This document shows, piece after piece, positions 11,633-23,771 of a DNA stretch of 64,000 bases. The notes below the pieces were generated by a model, which was not told the DNA's origin, did not search any database, and saw only the letters and a list, made by a program, of their open reading frames with translations. The position numbers and the translations under genes are program-made. The stretch spans positions 124,595,521 to 124,659,520 of the forward strand of contig NC_064621.1 in the NCBI RefSeq assembly GCF_023898315.1. Direction: 5' to 3'. This DNA is from Schistocerca nitens (lineage: Eukaryota; Arthropoda; Insecta; Orthoptera; Acrididae). The first letter of the stretch is position 1. The number at the start of each line of letters is the position of its first letter.

Positions 11633-12934
11633 CGAGGCGTGTTTTTTTAAGTAAGTACCGTTTTGAAATTAAAAAAAAGCTGTGCTAAGATATCTCAGTA
11701 ATTTTATTTTTACATGAAAGCCTATACCTTGATTTACTTTTCCACATAATTTCCGTCAATATTGAGGCACTTGTCATAACGTTGTACCAGTTTTTGAATA
11801 CCCTCCTCATAGAAGTCTGCCGCCTGACTTGTTAACCATTGCATCACCACTGTTTTGACTTCATCATCGTCTTGAAGATGCTGACCGCCCAGGTGTTCCT
11901 TCAAGTGCAGGATCAGATGGTACTCACTGGGCGTAAGATCAGGGCTGTACAGAGGATGAGCTAGAGTTTCCCAATGAAAAGATGTGATGAGATCTTTGGT
12001 GTGATTCGCCACATGCAGAAGGGCATTGTCTTGCAGCAAAACGATGCCCTTGCTCAACTTGCCATGTCTTGTGTTCTGAACTGAACGGTGCAGTTTGTGC
12101 GATGTCTTACAGTAAGCTGCTGCATTGATTGTCTCACTACGAGGCAGAAATTCAACAAGTAATACTCCTTTTCTGTCCCAAAAAACTGTGCACATGGTTT
12201 TCCAGGCAGAAATTGTTTGTTTAAACTTCACTTTTCTGCGTGAATCTGAATGCCGCCATTCCATGGACTGTTGCCTTGATTCTGGTGTGATGTAGGCCAC
12301 CCATGTTTCATCACCTGTAACAATTAGGCTTAAGAAATGATCACCGTCGTTGTAGTACTGTCTAAACATTTGGTTTTGTGCACATCCGTCAACATTTTTG
12401 GTACCCAACGTGCCCACAATTTTCGGTAATTCGAGTGCTCGGGCACAATTCCATACAAAACACTAGGAGAAACATTAGGAAAGTCATACTGCAAGGAGGA
12501 AATCGTAAAGCATCTGTTTTCTCTCACCTTATTGTCCAGTTCCTGCACCAAAGAAACTGAAGGACGCCCACTCCATTGTTCATCATGCACATTTGGACGG
12601 CCATCTTTAAATGCTCTCACCCCCTTTTTTACCATTCCATCACTCGTAATGTTTTCTCCATAAACTGCACAGATCTCACGATGAATATCGATCGCTTTTA
12701 TGCCTTTAGCACTAAGAAATCTTATAACAGCCCGTACTTCACAGTCGGCGGGACTCACGATTATCGGAGGCATCTTAAACACTCAGTACACAATGTATAC
12801 AAGGAAGGATCAGACTGTAATGGCGTCAGTGCATAGACACAGATGTAGGTACCCAGTGCGCATGCGCAGAACGCCGACCGCAGCGCTGCGGCCGCGGTGT
12901 GGCAAAACGGTACTTACTTATAAAACACACCTCG
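11633..12934 (-). mobile_element. mariner-family transposon, decayed
   Basis: A 1,302-bp element with inverted repeats of about 33 bp: CGAGGCGTGTTTTTTTAAGT on the left and the complement of TACTTATAAAACACACCTCG on the right. TA flanks both ends (11,631-11,632 and 12,935-12,936). The transposase is on the minus strand and is broken. It is a different subfamily from the mariner at 46,624-47,955, since the TIRs differ entirely. Confidence 0.92.
11734..12782 (-). pseudogene. mariner transposase, frameshifted
   Basis: The N-terminal part (12,782-12,360) carries the paired-type helix-turn-helix DNA-binding region, including EVRAVIRFLSAKGIKA and the linker WSGRPS. The C-terminal part (about 12,360-11,734) carries the catalytic domain with VTGDETWV, LLQDNALLH and YSPDLTPSEYHL, and ends in YDKCLN..GNYVEK. 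The halves lie in different frames: just after KCLDS the reading changes and several codons of the connecting segment are missing, so a net deletion broke the gene. The third catalytic residue, normally Asp in mariners (DD34D, the SDYH motif), is Glu here at the same spacing of 34 intervening residues. The product cannot be active as it stands. Confidence 0.9.
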
Positions 12935-12936
12935 TA

Positions 12937-13529
12937 ACATCTGTGTTATACGATTGGCAGAATTAACAGCTTATTTTCTATAGCTATTACAGGCTATTCA
13001 CTTCATCTGTTTGAAACACAAGAAGGACAATACCGCTCTATCTTTATATCGCTACTTTTCAATGCCACCCTTCCCCAAAACCCATTAGAAGTAAGAAGAA
13101 ATATTCATTCACTGAACTGAACTTCTACAGAAAAGAGAAGGGCACTGTAGTACTGGATTAAATATGGAGACTTCCTGCAGTGTCATGTAGTCATATGATC
13201 CGTACGTCGAATGGCACCGACCTACTTAAGCCTCTTCAGCTAGAGCAGGTCATGCATCGGCACTGGGATTCACTCTTTCCCTTTTCCATACCCGTCATCG
13301 CAGAGACATTTCCAAACTACGAGTACAATCCACCGAACTTTGGCCTAGGTGAAAGATTTATGCCAATCTTTAAGTTACTTGCAGGGTTGTCAGAAACAGT
13401 CTAAGAAGCTTGTAAAGGTGTTGCAGTGTAGTTTTTGTTGATCAACAATTGTTAAGATAAAAATTCTGTACGTTGTGCCGTTTACGACTTAAGCAGCATT
13501 GAAGTTGGCACATCAGGGCATTGCGCGAG
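12937..13529. other. Intergenic, no gene recognised
   Basis: Short interval between the mariner and the LINE. A 74-codon frame at 13,180-13,404 (plus) has no recognisable motif. Confidence 0.5.
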
Positions 13530-13595
13530 AATTTTTTTTTTTCCATACTCCGCAAGCCACCTGACGGTGTGTGGCGGAGGGTACCCTGAGTACCT

Positions 13596-16417
13596 CTATC
13601 GGTTCTCCCTTCTATTCCAGTCTCGTATTGTTCGTGGAAAGAAGGATTGTCGGTATGCTTCTGTGTGGGCTCTAATCTCTCTGATTTTGTTCTCATGGTC
13701 TCTTCGCGAGATATACGTAGGAGAGACTCTTCGGTGAAGGTATGTTCTCGAAACTTTAACAAAAGCCCGTACCGAGCTACTGAGCATCTCTCCTGCAGAG
13801 TCTTCCACTGGAGTTTATCTATCATCTCCGTAACGCTTTCGCGATTATTAAATGATCCTGTAACGAAGCGCGCTGCTCTCCGTCGGATCTTCTCTATCTC
13901 TTCTATCAATCCTATCTGGTACGGATCCCACACTGTTGAGCAGTATTCAAGCAGTGGACGAACAAGCGTACTGTAACCTACTTCGTTTGTTTTCGGATTG
14001 CATTTCCTTAGGATTCTTCCAATGAATCCCAGTCTGGCATCTGCTTTACCGACGATCAACTTTATATGATCATTCCGCTTTAAATCACTCCTAATGCGTA
14101 CTCCCAGATAATTTATGGAATTAACTGCTTCCAGTTGCTGACCTGCTATTTTGTAGTTAAATGATAAGGGAACTATCTTTCTATGTATTCGCAGCACATT
14201 ACACTTGTCTACATTGAGATTCAATTGCCATTCCCTGCAACATGCGTCAATTCGCTGCAGATCCTCCTGCATTTCAGTACAATTTTCCATTGTTACAACC
14301 TCTCGATACACCACAGCATCATCTGCAAAAAGCCTCATTGAACTTCCGATGTCATCCACCAGGTCATTTTTGTATATTGTGAATAGCAACGATCCTATGA
14401 CACTCCCCTGCGGCACACCTGAAATCACTCTTACTTCGGAAGACTTCTCTCCATTGAGAGTGACATGCTGCGTTCTGTTATCTAGGAACTCTTCAATCCA
14501 ATCACACAATTGGTCTGATAGTCCATATGCTCTTACTTTGTTCATTAAACGACTGTAGGGAACTGTATCGAACGCCTTGCGGAAGTCAAGAAACACGGCA
14601 TCTACCTGTGAACCAGTGTCATGGCTCTCTGAGTGTCGTGGAGGAATAGCGCGAGCTGGGTTTCACACGATCGTCTTTTTCGAAACCCATGCTGATTCCT
14701 ACAGAGTAGATTTATAGTCTCCAGAAAAGTCATTATACTCGAACATAATACGTGTTCCAAAATTCTACAACCGATCGACGTTAGAGATATAGGTCTATAG
14801 TTCTGCACATCTGTTCGACGTCCCTTCTTGAAAACGGAGATGACCTGTGCCCTTTTCCAATCCTTTGGAACGCTACGCTCTTCTAGAGACTTACGGTACA
14901 CCGCTGCAAGAAGAGGGTCAAGTTCCTTTGCGTACTCTGTGTAAAATCGAACTGGTATCCCGTCAGGTCCAGCGGCCTTTCCTCTTTTGAGCGATTTTGT
15001 TTCTCTATCCCTCTGTCGTCTATTTCGATATCTACCATTTTGTCATCTGTGCGACAATCTAGAGAAGGAACTACAGTGCAGTCTTCCTCTGTGAAACAGC
15101 TTTGGAAAAAGACATTTAGTATTTCGGCCTTTAGTCTATCATCCTCTGTTTCAGTACCATTTTGGTCACAGAGTATCTGGACGTTTTGTTTTGAGCCACC
15201 ACCGCTTTGACATAAGAGCAAAATTTCTTAGGATTTTCTGCGAAGTCAGCACATAGAACTTTACTTTCGAATTCATTGAACGCCTCTCGCATAACCCTCC
15301 TCACACTACATTTCGCTTCGCGTAATTTTTGTTTGTCTGCGAGGCTTTGGCTATGTTTATGTTTGCTGTGAAGTTCCATTTGCTTCCGCAGCAGTTTCCT
15401 AACTCGGTTGTTGTACCACGGTGGCTCTTTTCCATCTCTTACGATCTTGCTTGGCACATACTCATCTAACGCATATTGTACGATGGTTTTGAACTTTGTC
15501 CACTGATCCTCAACACTATCTGTACTTGAGACAAAACTTTTGTGTTCAGCCATCAGGTACTCTGTAATCTGCCTTTTGTCACTTTTGCTAAACAGAAAAA
15601 TCTTCCTACCTTTTTTAATATTTCTATTTACGGCTGAAATCATCGATGCAGTAACCGCTTTATGATCGCTGATTCCCTGTTCTGCGTTAACTGTTTCAAA
15701 TAGTTCGGGTCAGTTTGTCACCAGAAGGTCTAATATGTTATCGCCACGAGTCGGTTCTCTGTTTAACTGCTCAAGGTAGTTTTCAGATAAAGCACTTAAA
15801 AAAATTTCACTGGATTCTTTGTCCCTGCCACCAGTTATGAACGTTTGAGTCTCCCAGTCTATATCCGGCAAATTAAAATCTCCACCCAGAACTATAACAT
15901 GGTGTGGAAATCTACTCGAAATATTATCCAAATTATCCTTCAGGTGCTCAGCCACAACAGCTGCTGAGCCAGGGGGCCTATAGAGACATCCAATTACCAT
16001 GTCTGGGCCTGCTTTAACCGTGACCTTCACCCAAATTATTTCACATTTCGGATCTCCGTCAATTTCCTTCGATACTATTGCACTTCTTATCGCTATAAAC
16101 ACGCCTCCCCCTTCACTGTCCAGCCTGTCTCTGCGGTATACATTCCAATCTCAGTTTAGGATTTCATTACTGTTTACGTCTGGTTTCAGCCAACTTTCTG
16201 TCCCTAGTACTATATGGGCGTTGTGACCGATTATTAATGAGAGCAGTTCTGGGACCTTTGTATAGACGCTCCTGCAGTTTACTATTAGCACATTAATATT
16301 GTTATTCCCTTTTGCATTTTGCCTACTCCTACCTTGCTGCGTCTCAGGAGGCGTCTTGTCGGGCCTAGGGAGGGAATTCTCTAACCTAAAAAACCCACAT
16401 GTGCACTCCACACGCAC
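13596..16417 (-). pseudogene. LINE ORF2 endonuclease/RT, broken
   Basis: The APE-type endonuclease begins near 16,350 (VNCRSV, then the catalytic TESWL) and continues with GCLYRPPGS, LGGDFNLPDIDW and GISDH. In-frame TGA stops cut it at 16,151-16,153 and 15,710-15,712. The reverse transcriptase follows with FKKGRRTDVQNYRPISL, NQHGFRKRRS, FLDFRKAFDTV, SGVPQGS and the catalytic RLFADDAV. Frame changes occur near 15,190, 14,990, 14,640 and 13,730. The last is easily missed: after RISR the true C-terminus continues in the frame ending ..FPRTIRDWNR at about 13,600, while the frame that stays open to 13,442 is out of register. Reverse transcription at a nicked target would be its role; this copy cannot make it. 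Confidence 0.88.
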
Positions 16418-17310
16418 TCCGCTACCCTTGTAGCCGCTTCCGGCGTGTAGTGCACGCCTGACCTATTCAGGGGGACCCTACATTTCTCCACCCGATAGCG
16501 GAGGTCGAGAAATTTGCACCCCAGATCTCCGCAGAATCGTCTGAGCCTATGGTTTAAGCCTTCCACTCGGCTCCAAACCAGAGGACCGCGATCGGTTCTG
16601 GGAACGATACTACAAATAGTTAGTTCTGATTCCACCCCGCGAGCGAGGCTTTCCGCCTTCACCAATTCCGCCAACCGCCTGTACGAACTGAGGATGACCT
16701 CTGAACCCAGACGGCAGGAGTCATTGGTGCCGACATGAACAACAATTTGCAGTCGGGTGCACCCAGTGCTCTCTATCGCCGCCGGCAGGGCCCCCTCCAC
16801 ATCTCGGATGAGACCCCCCAGCAAGCAGACAGAGTGAACACTGGCCTTCTTCCCTGACCTTTCCGCTATTTCCCTAAGGGGCTCCATCACCCGCCTAACG
16901 TTGGAGCTCCCAATAACTAACAAACCCCTCCCCCCGCGTGCCTGCTCGGACCTTGCTGAAGGAGCGGCCACATGTCCACTCACAGGCAGAGCGGGCGATG
17001 CCACACGGCCAGCCTCCACATTGACCCTCCGCGTCGTGCGCCGTGAACGCCGCTGAACCCGCCACTCCCCTTGGGGAGAGGGTGGCCCAACCGCGCCCGG
17101 TACCCGCGAAGATGTCTCGACAGCAGGGACAATGGGTGAAGCATGTAACACCTGGGGTGTACCATGCGACGCACCAGGCTCCCCACTGCCGCTACACTCC
17201 GAGGCAGCAGCCTGAAGACGGCTGACCGCGGCCATCAACACGTTCAGCTGTTCGCGAACAGTGGCCAGCTCCTCCTGCGTCCGTACACAGCAGTCACACA
17301 TCCTATCCAT
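16381..17310 (-). CDS. LINE ORF1, SGNH/esterase-like
   Basis: The 309-residue ORF1 protein is uninterrupted. Its N-terminus has a Cys cluster (MCDCCVRTQEE) and a heptad-like stretch (about residues 10-37) suited to self-association, followed by a Pro/Ser/Arg-rich linker with a basic cluster RRSRRTTRR. From about residue 128 comes an SGNH-hydrolase-like domain: block I around LLVIGSSNVRR and block III around IVVHVGTNDS, with a likely His near GVHYTP. Such esterase domains occur in ORF1 of many CR1-group LINEs, where ORF1 acts as an RNA-binding particle protein; the role of the esterase fold is not settled. ORF2 follows in the -1 frame with 37 nt of overlap, and a TTTTTTA heptamer lies just before the ORF1 stop. 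Confidence 0.85.
   Translation of the reverse strand: MDRMCDCCVRTQEELATVREQLNVLMAAVSRLQAAASECSGSGEPGASHGTPQVLHASPIVPAVETSSRVPGAVGPPSPQGEWRVQRRSRRTTRRVNVEAGRVASPALPVSGHVAAPSARSEQARGGRGLLVIGSSNVRRVMEPLREIAERSGKKASVHSVCLLGGLIRDVEGALPAAIESTGCTRLQIVVHVGTNDSCRLGSEVILSSYRRLAELVKAESLARGVESELTICSIVPRTDRGPLVWSRVEGLNHRLRRFCGDLGCKFLDLRYRVEKCRVPLNRSGVHYTPEAATRVAECVWSAHVGFLG
16387..16393 (-). promoter_or_regulatory. Candidate -1 frameshift site
   Basis: On the minus strand the heptamer T TTT TTA sits in the ORF1 reading frame (codons GGT TTT TTA), two codons before the ORF1 stop at 16,381-16,383. A -1 slip there enters exactly the ORF2 frame, which reads TTT TTT AGG TTA GAG onward. The heptamer fits the canonical X XXY YYZ pattern. 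A downstream stimulatory structure was not folded, and a run of six T can occur by chance. Confidence 0.4.
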
Positions 17311-17640
17311 CCTAAGAAATCAATTTACTGTAGACAATCAACTTTTAACTAGACTGCTAATTCACTAAAGGCGGCTGACTAAACTGACTAAACTGGTTGC
17401 TAGACACTTCTTGTAGAAAACAATGAAAATAGCACTACCTGTCTCTGGACTGTATTGAAAACCAACACTAGCACTACTGGCACTATGGTTGACTAAAGGG
17501 ACTCTCTGACTGTATTCAAAACAAACACGAAATCTATGGAACACTATTACTAGCACTCGACAATTAAAGCTTCCTAAAAGCAAAAACACACGGAAGAAGC
17601 TGCCTGCCAGACGCGGTGTCCCCAAACGTGTTCTTCGTTT

Positions 17641-18602
17641 GGGTTCCTAAAACTGGGAAAGAGAGTGATACAAAAACTGGACATGGGACGGTAGTAAGGA
17701 TCAAACTCGAACCAAGGTTGAGCAGTCTCGTGCGCTATCGTCTACACTATGACAGGAACTAAAACTACTTGTATATAGCGGCCCGGTTGAATTTTCGCAT
17801 GCAATGGCCTGACTCACTAGCTTCAATGGCAGTTAAATCGCAAACAGTGCCACGAATTGAATTCTTTACTTAATTAATATTTCTCAGCCACAACCTGCCC
17901 TGCAACACCCTTACAAGTTATTCGGATTCTTACTGACCAACCTGTATAGCCTACTGCGTCATTCCATGTCAACTCTCTCTGCTCGACTATCTCGGATTTC
18001 GTTTAATTTTTATGGGAACATTTGCACATTTCCACAATGAACATTGGTAAAGTTTAAAGTTCGTCGAAGCGATACTGGTGGAGATTGCATATGCGATTTT
18101 GGGCAGAGCGAGCGACTTCGAGTTATTCTGTCTCGGGTAATATTTTGTTAAAAGAAATGAAATTTGGCCGTTATGTACTACTTCACACATTCTCTTACGA
18201 GTAATAATGAAAAGTACTTCGCAACTCATATTCTACCAGGAAAACTGGGGGTAAAACCATCCGAAAATATCGGTACCCGAAAAAATTTCGATTTCTTATA
18301 TTTCTGGTACTAAAGTTATTACGCGCGTGAAACTTGGCAAGCAGTAACCTAACAACACAAGGTTAGCAGATATAAAGTTCCATTCAAGTACCACTTTCCA
18401 ATACTGAATAAACCAAGTTGAAGATTTAATAAAAAGGTAAAAAATACAGTGCCTGATTTTGCAACAAAACTGATTTCTATATAACTCTGCAAACTAGGCG
18501 CATTAGAAGTAGCACGATTTGAACTGGAAAAGAAAGAGTGTTTGATCATCCACCACAGCTGAACAGTGCTAGGTAATTTGAATCAAATTACGGTGGAGGA
18601 TC
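17641..18602. other. Intergenic, no gene recognised
   Basis: AT-rich, with an 80-codon frame on the minus strand at 17,987-18,229 that lacks motifs. A tRNA-like remnant may exist near 17,700-17,755 but is too eroded to call. Confidence 0.45.
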
Positions 18603-18610
18603 GCGTCACA

Positions 18611-18802
18611 GGGTTGTTTGGGGAAGGAGACCAGACAGCGAGGTCATCGGTCTCATCGGATTAGGGAAGGAAGTCGGCCGTGCCCTTTGAAAGGAACCAT
18701 AACGGCATTTGCCTGGAGCGATTTAGGGAAATCACGGAAAACCTAAATCAGGATGGCCGGACGCGGGATTGAACCGTCGTCCTCCCGAATGCTAGTCCAG
18801 TG
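18611..18802 (-). mobile_element. tRNA-derived SINE, 5'-truncated
   Basis: Read on the minus strand it carries a pol III B-box-like GGTTCAATCCC and then a conserved body (CTAAATCGCTCCAGGCAAAT and onward) ending near GGTCTCCTTCCCC. The direct repeat GCGTCACA flanks it (18,603-18,610 and 18,803-18,810). The A-box head is missing. Same family as the SINEs at 24,970 and 32,768. Confidence 0.85.
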
Positions 18803-18810
18803 GCGTCACA

Positions 18811-20347
18811 TAAGAAATCTAAGTTTTGGAGTCTTATATCTCGTAGAGTAAACATATGCTGATCATGATACGCATGTTTCGGTAGCAAAACAATTTGAAA
18901 TACAAAATTTCATGCACCTGCTATTTTCCAATAATCTATAAATTCCTCGAAAAGACGGTGATTTTTGTTAAGAGGTCGAAATAGGATATATCTGTCACTT
19001 CTTTTTTAAATGCTGTTTTCTATTAAAGCTTCAGCACCAGACTCATTTGAAACGACGTGTCTTAAGCGCCCCCAAAGCTGTGGGATTAATTGCCAACATG
19101 GCCTAACAATGCTGCATAAATTAACGTAAGGTAACCGAAAGATTTACGCTGCGAATAAAGTTTTAACTTTGACTTCTTGTATCTTACTATTGAAAGGCAT
19201 GACAAAGATGAAACTTTGGATACAACTACTTAGCCACGTAAGTTCTCCAGTATAAAATACTATTCATGTGCTGCTTTTCATATTTCAACAAAATCAGTTC
19301 AAATTTGAATTTCGTAAAAATTACAAAAACAGGTCCCATTCGATTTGATTTTAGAAACTTCATCCAGGAAAAGTTATTTATTTGTCTATTGAAAGGGAAT
19401 ATATACGTAGGAGACGTTTATCGCTTTGGAAACATTATTTCGTTGGTTTACAGAATATTTGGAAAAGGAAAACTGTGGTGTAATATCTGTAGACAAGGCA
19501 ATTGCAATAATTTTATTACGAATTCTTCTATCACCGTAGACGCTGTTTCGATTTCAACCAGGAATAGTTCTTAAAGAATTCAGTGAGGATATGTTGAGGG
19601 TTACGTATCGAAACTAACTCTAACATTATTCATTATTTGTAATCGCTGAATAAGGATACTAGAAAGGCTTACTACATCGTTTGTTATACACCTCTCAGTA
19701 TTGTGATGCTTAAACAAGGACAATATTTCGATCGGGACAGAGTGTGTAACATCGCAACTGCTATTTTCAGGAAAATTTTTATGACTATCCAGTCATATTA
19801 ATGTCACACACTATTTCGTACATAAGCGTTAATGCTGTTTTCAATGGGACTTTTGAAACTATTGCCAACGCTAGACATAAAGTTTCATTTGATATCAACA
19901 GCTTTAGGTGACTGACTCTACCACATAAATAATACTATCAACTACGCTGGAAACTTATCGAAAGTGTTTACTGCTTAACACGAATCTAAATACCAGGTAA
20001 GATTAGCTGTGGTTTGGTATTACTGCACTGATTATGGAATGAAATTTTGTGGGTTATTCACAAATTATTATAACGTAATAATCTAGCAAACCTATATTGT
20101 AAGTGGTTTATGCTGTTGTTACGCAGTTTTTTTAAATAACCATCAATGGCATGAGTCGCGGTGACGGAGGGAAACTGCAAAGGATCTGCAATCATATGTA
20201 CGGACAGCAGTCTGAGACGCAGACACCTCCGATACATAATCAGTGTATTACCCGTTGCAACCATATCCCTTCTCGTATAGAAAACAGTGAAAGTAGTTAA
20301 ACAGTTGAGCGGTTGCTTAATAAGTTATAAGATTGAAATAGAAAGCG
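18811..20347. other. Intergenic, no gene recognised
   Basis: AT-rich. A 102-codon plus-strand frame at 19,266-19,574 has no motif and is most likely chance. Confidence 0.5.
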
Positions 20348-20757
20348 TTTGAAACGTCCCGTCAGAAAAATTTATGAATGACAGTGCTGGAAAACCTCTA
20401 TGTTATTTGATTTCCAAACAGCTGAGCAAAACTGAACGTACTCAGACATTTCTCCCTTTACTTATTCTGATCAACACTAAACTGACACATAATATTTTTA
20501 GCGCAACGCAATCTGACTTTCAATAATACCTACAAAAGAATGGCCCTGACTAACAATAACCTATACCTTTCATGAATCACTTACCTCAAAAAAATCTTCA
20601 TGACTGGAACCACTGAAATACAGCGAGCGCCAATACTGCCAGCTAAGTAAAAGATTCTAACTACTGAAGGCACGAACTACTGATAGACATAGTTAGCAAA
20701 TGAAACATTTTGATAGAGAGCAAGCAATGTATTTACCCTAATAATGTCCAAAAGTCA

Positions 20758-20811
<54 letters not shown>

Positions 20812-21040
20812 TCTTTCTAATGGATACACGTCCAGATCGCCCGCTCTCAAAATTCTGCCATCTCTCTCCCTTCATCCACCACTGCTGGCGGCTCACCTCC
20901 AACTGCGCAACGCTACGCGCTGCCCAACACTACAATAGCAAATATTCCAACAATGCTAAACAACCACAGACTGCACACGGCACAGTCAGTGATTTTCCTA
21001 CAGAGCGCTACGCGGCGTTACCAACATAAAAACCTAAACA
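20348..21040. repeat. Probable dispersed repeat
   Basis: The block from 'gaaacgtcccgtcag' through an AT microsatellite to 'ctacgcggcgttaccaac' resembles a high-copy interspersed element of orthopteran genomes in its AT-rich left part and its CT-rich, GC-richer right part. Only one copy is in the window, so the call rests on familiarity and not on an internal comparison. Type unknown. Confidence 0.35.
20761..20811. repeat. (AT)n microsatellite
   Basis: About 25 AT dinucleotides, uninterrupted. Confidence 0.97.
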
Positions 21041-22751
21041 GCGTACTTTCACGTTTATAGGACAGAAGGCATATTCCATGAACAAAGGAGTACTAGTTTC
21101 CTATGAAAATTGTCGCCAATTTGAAGCCGTCTGTTTTCTTTGCAAATGTCTGACGGTAATCACACAGGAGAAGCATGGAAGGGAAGGCGGCGCCTTCCTT
21201 GTACGTCCGCATGGGCGCATGGCTAGTTGGAAAGAGACGACGGGACTGAAGCATTCCAAAGGCGTTGACAGGACGCAAACAAAACAAGGACGAAGCAACT
21301 ACAGAGACTCTGCCCGGGAAGGTCGCGTCCGTTCGTGAAACAAATGGAGAAGGTCGTGAAGACCATAAACATGCATTTCTAACAGACGGCAGCGATATAC
21401 GAGGCTTCCAGCCCTTCCTTATATGGTAGGGCAGCGTTCAGTGGCCTGTAAGATGAGGCTGGCCTGTACGCAGAGCGACAGGAGAAATCAAACACAATAG
21501 CACGACAGTTTTCATCAGGTAAACGAGGACACTTCTTGCTCTCAGAGGGAGAGCTATATTTTTTAGGTAAAAATAGCACGACAGAATGATGAGAGTCAGC
21601 ATTGCCGCCACATTTCCAAAGACATAATTGAACATGGCAGCATGGAAAGTTGCCAGATTTAGTCTTTCACCCCCATGTCACTTAGGTCAATTTTCCTATG
21701 TATAAAGAGGCAGTAAACTAGAAAAAAAATTGATGGGAAATTAAAATTACACCACTTGTATAAAAGATTTCTCCCAGATCCCTGTGGATATGGATCGTTT
21801 GTCCTAAGTGTAAATTAGTTGCAAATTTAAAAATTCAAGACATGCAGTGGTCGTGGTGGTTGAAATTCCAAGCTGGCAGACCCTGGGATACTGATGCAGC
21901 CTGCATGGCTGTCAGATTTCCTGGGTTTTCCTGAGCCATATGGCATCAGAATTCAACATTGCGGATCCCAGGATATTCAGATGTCATGCTTTCTAAGATG
22001 AGAACCCATTCCTAAACGTTAAATGCCGGGAAATTGGAAAATCCAATTACCCTAAGATCAGACCATGCACAGCTTGCGTGTTTAAACAATTTCTCCTTCT
22101 CCAGTTATTCTAAGATTAAAACGAAGAGCAGTTTAAACATGTGTAGTAGGATAGGATGTAGACCAATGTGCCTATTTAACAACTAAACAACTTCACGTAA
22201 CCCTTTGACGTCACAGATCATATGCCGGTGAGTCTCACCTCAGTTGTAGTTGAAGCAATGCCTGTGGCTATCGAGCTCGCAGGGTGCAGCCGACTGCAAG
22301 CTGTGTCTCGCGTCGGCACCAACCACACCTGGTGCATGGTTTCTGAGGCGATCCTCAGTTCATACAGACTGCTGGCCTCGCGCGAGGGGTGCAAGTAGAG
22401 CTCGCTTTTTCCGGCAATGATCCAAGTGAAGGGTCTGAACTAGAGGCTTCACTGTCTCTATCACATTCTTGGCTGCTTGTTTCTAGTGCTGCATTATTGG
22501 CGTGGGTCTTGTAGGACTCCCAATAATAGGTCAAGGTTGAAGTACATCAAGAAAACATTTGCTCGGGTGGTAGAGAACCTGTGGAATGCACTTTTTTTTT
22601 AAGCTAGGCAATAGCACTCTGATGAACACTCGCCATGCGATACGCAGATAGCGAAATCGTACCGAGGTAAGAGTAAAGAAACGTCGGCTGTCACATATTA
22701 TCGAAGTATTTGTTGGACTCCAGAAAGGTTCTCGCGCTTAAAGTATTCTTA
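21041..22751. other. Intergenic, no gene recognised
   Basis: Several 60-86-codon frames overlap on both strands at 21,078-21,635 without motifs. 22,200-22,420 is less AT-rich. Nothing supportable. Confidence 0.45.
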
Positions 22752-23713
22752 CAAGGGAACCTCCCCATCGCACCCCCCTCAGATTTAGTTATACGTTGGC
22801 ACAGTGGATAGGCCTTGAAAAACTGAACACAGATCAATTGAGAAAACAGGAAGAAGTTGTGTGGAACCGTGAAAAAAATTAGTAAAATATACAAACTGAG
22901 TAGTCCATGCGCAAGATAGGCAACATCAAGGGCGTTTAGAGCTTGGGAGCGCCGTGGTCCCGTGGTTAGCGTGAGTAGCTATAGAATGAGAGGTCTTTGG
23001 TTCAAGTCTTCCCTCAACTGAAAATTTTACTTTCTTTATTTTCGCAAAGTTATGATCTGGCCGTTCGTTTATTGACGTCTCTGTTCACTGCAATAAGTTT
23101 AGTGTCTGTGTTTTGCGACCGCACCGCAAAACCGTGCGATTAGTAGACGAAAGGACGTGCCTTTCCAATGGGAACCGAAAACATTTGATCGCAAGGTCAT
23201 AGGTCAACCGATTCCTCCACGGGAAAACACGTCTGATATTTTCTATACGACACTGGTGACGGCATGTGCGTCACATGACAGGAATATGTTGTCGACCCAC
23301 CTAACTTGTACGCGTGGCGAATGGGTAAAAAGATTCTTCTACCTTGCTCGATTTAGGTTTTCTTGTGGATGTGATAATCATTCCCAAAAAAGTGATGAAA
23401 ACATGAGTTTTGTCACATAAACTGAAAATAAAAAATTAAAATTTTCACTTGAGGGAAGAATTGAACCAACGACCTCTCGTTCCACAGCTGCTCACGCTAA
23501 CCACGGGACCACTGCGCTCGTGAGCTGACATTGTCCTTGATGTTGCCTATCTTGCACATGGACTACTCAGTTTGTATATTTTGCTTATTTTTTCATAGTT
23601 CCACACAACTTCTTCCTGTTTTCTCGATTGATCTGTGTTCAGTTTTTCAAGGCCTATCCACTGTGCCAACGTATAACTAAATCTGAGGGGAGTGCGATGG
23701 GGAGGTTCCCTTG
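22752..23713. mobile_element. Long-TIR non-autonomous transposon, tRNA-bearing
   Basis: A 962-bp element begins CAAGGGAACCTCCCCATCGC and ends with the complement. The arms remain alignable for roughly 280 bases (22,752-23,035 and 23,430-23,713). TTA flanks both ends (22,749-22,751 and 23,714-23,716), giving a 3-bp target duplication. Each arm contains a tRNA-like segment with an A-box-like TGGTTAGCGTG and a B-box-like GGTTCAAGTC, in opposite orientations. No transposase is present. An open frame at 23,157-23,420 lies in the unique centre without recognisable domains. The TTA duplication fits PIF/Harbinger-type integration but does not prove it. Confidence 0.85.
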
Positions 23714-23771
23714 TTAGTACCGAGAACTGGCAGAAACCCAAAGAGGAAAGGTCTCAGATATTTAACAAGTC

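Larger units (their letters stand above)
13530..17640 (-). mobile_element. CR1-type LINE, near full length
   Basis: A non-LTR retrotransposon on the minus strand, about 4.1 kb. The 3' end is an A-run (T9-10 on the plus strand at about 13,532-13,541) after a compact 3' untranslated region. Upstream lie ORF2 (endonuclease plus reverse transcriptase), ORF1, and a 5' untranslated region of about 330 bp that appears to end near 17,640. Two ORFs, an esterase-like ORF1 and an APE-type endonuclease fit the CR1 group. ORF1 is intact; ORF2 has at least two nonsense changes and four frameshifts. Exact ends and a target duplication could not be fixed. Confidence 0.88.

Noticed and set aside
13442-13600. 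C-terminal extension of LINE ORF2 past 13,600
   Set aside because: The frame is out of register after a one-base deletion near 13,730; the genuine end is in the neighbouring frame, and the extension runs beyond the A-tail of the element.
23157-23420. 87-codon frame in the centre of a long-TIR element
   Set aside because: No transposase motif and no conserved domain recognised; too short to be the element's mobilising enzyme.
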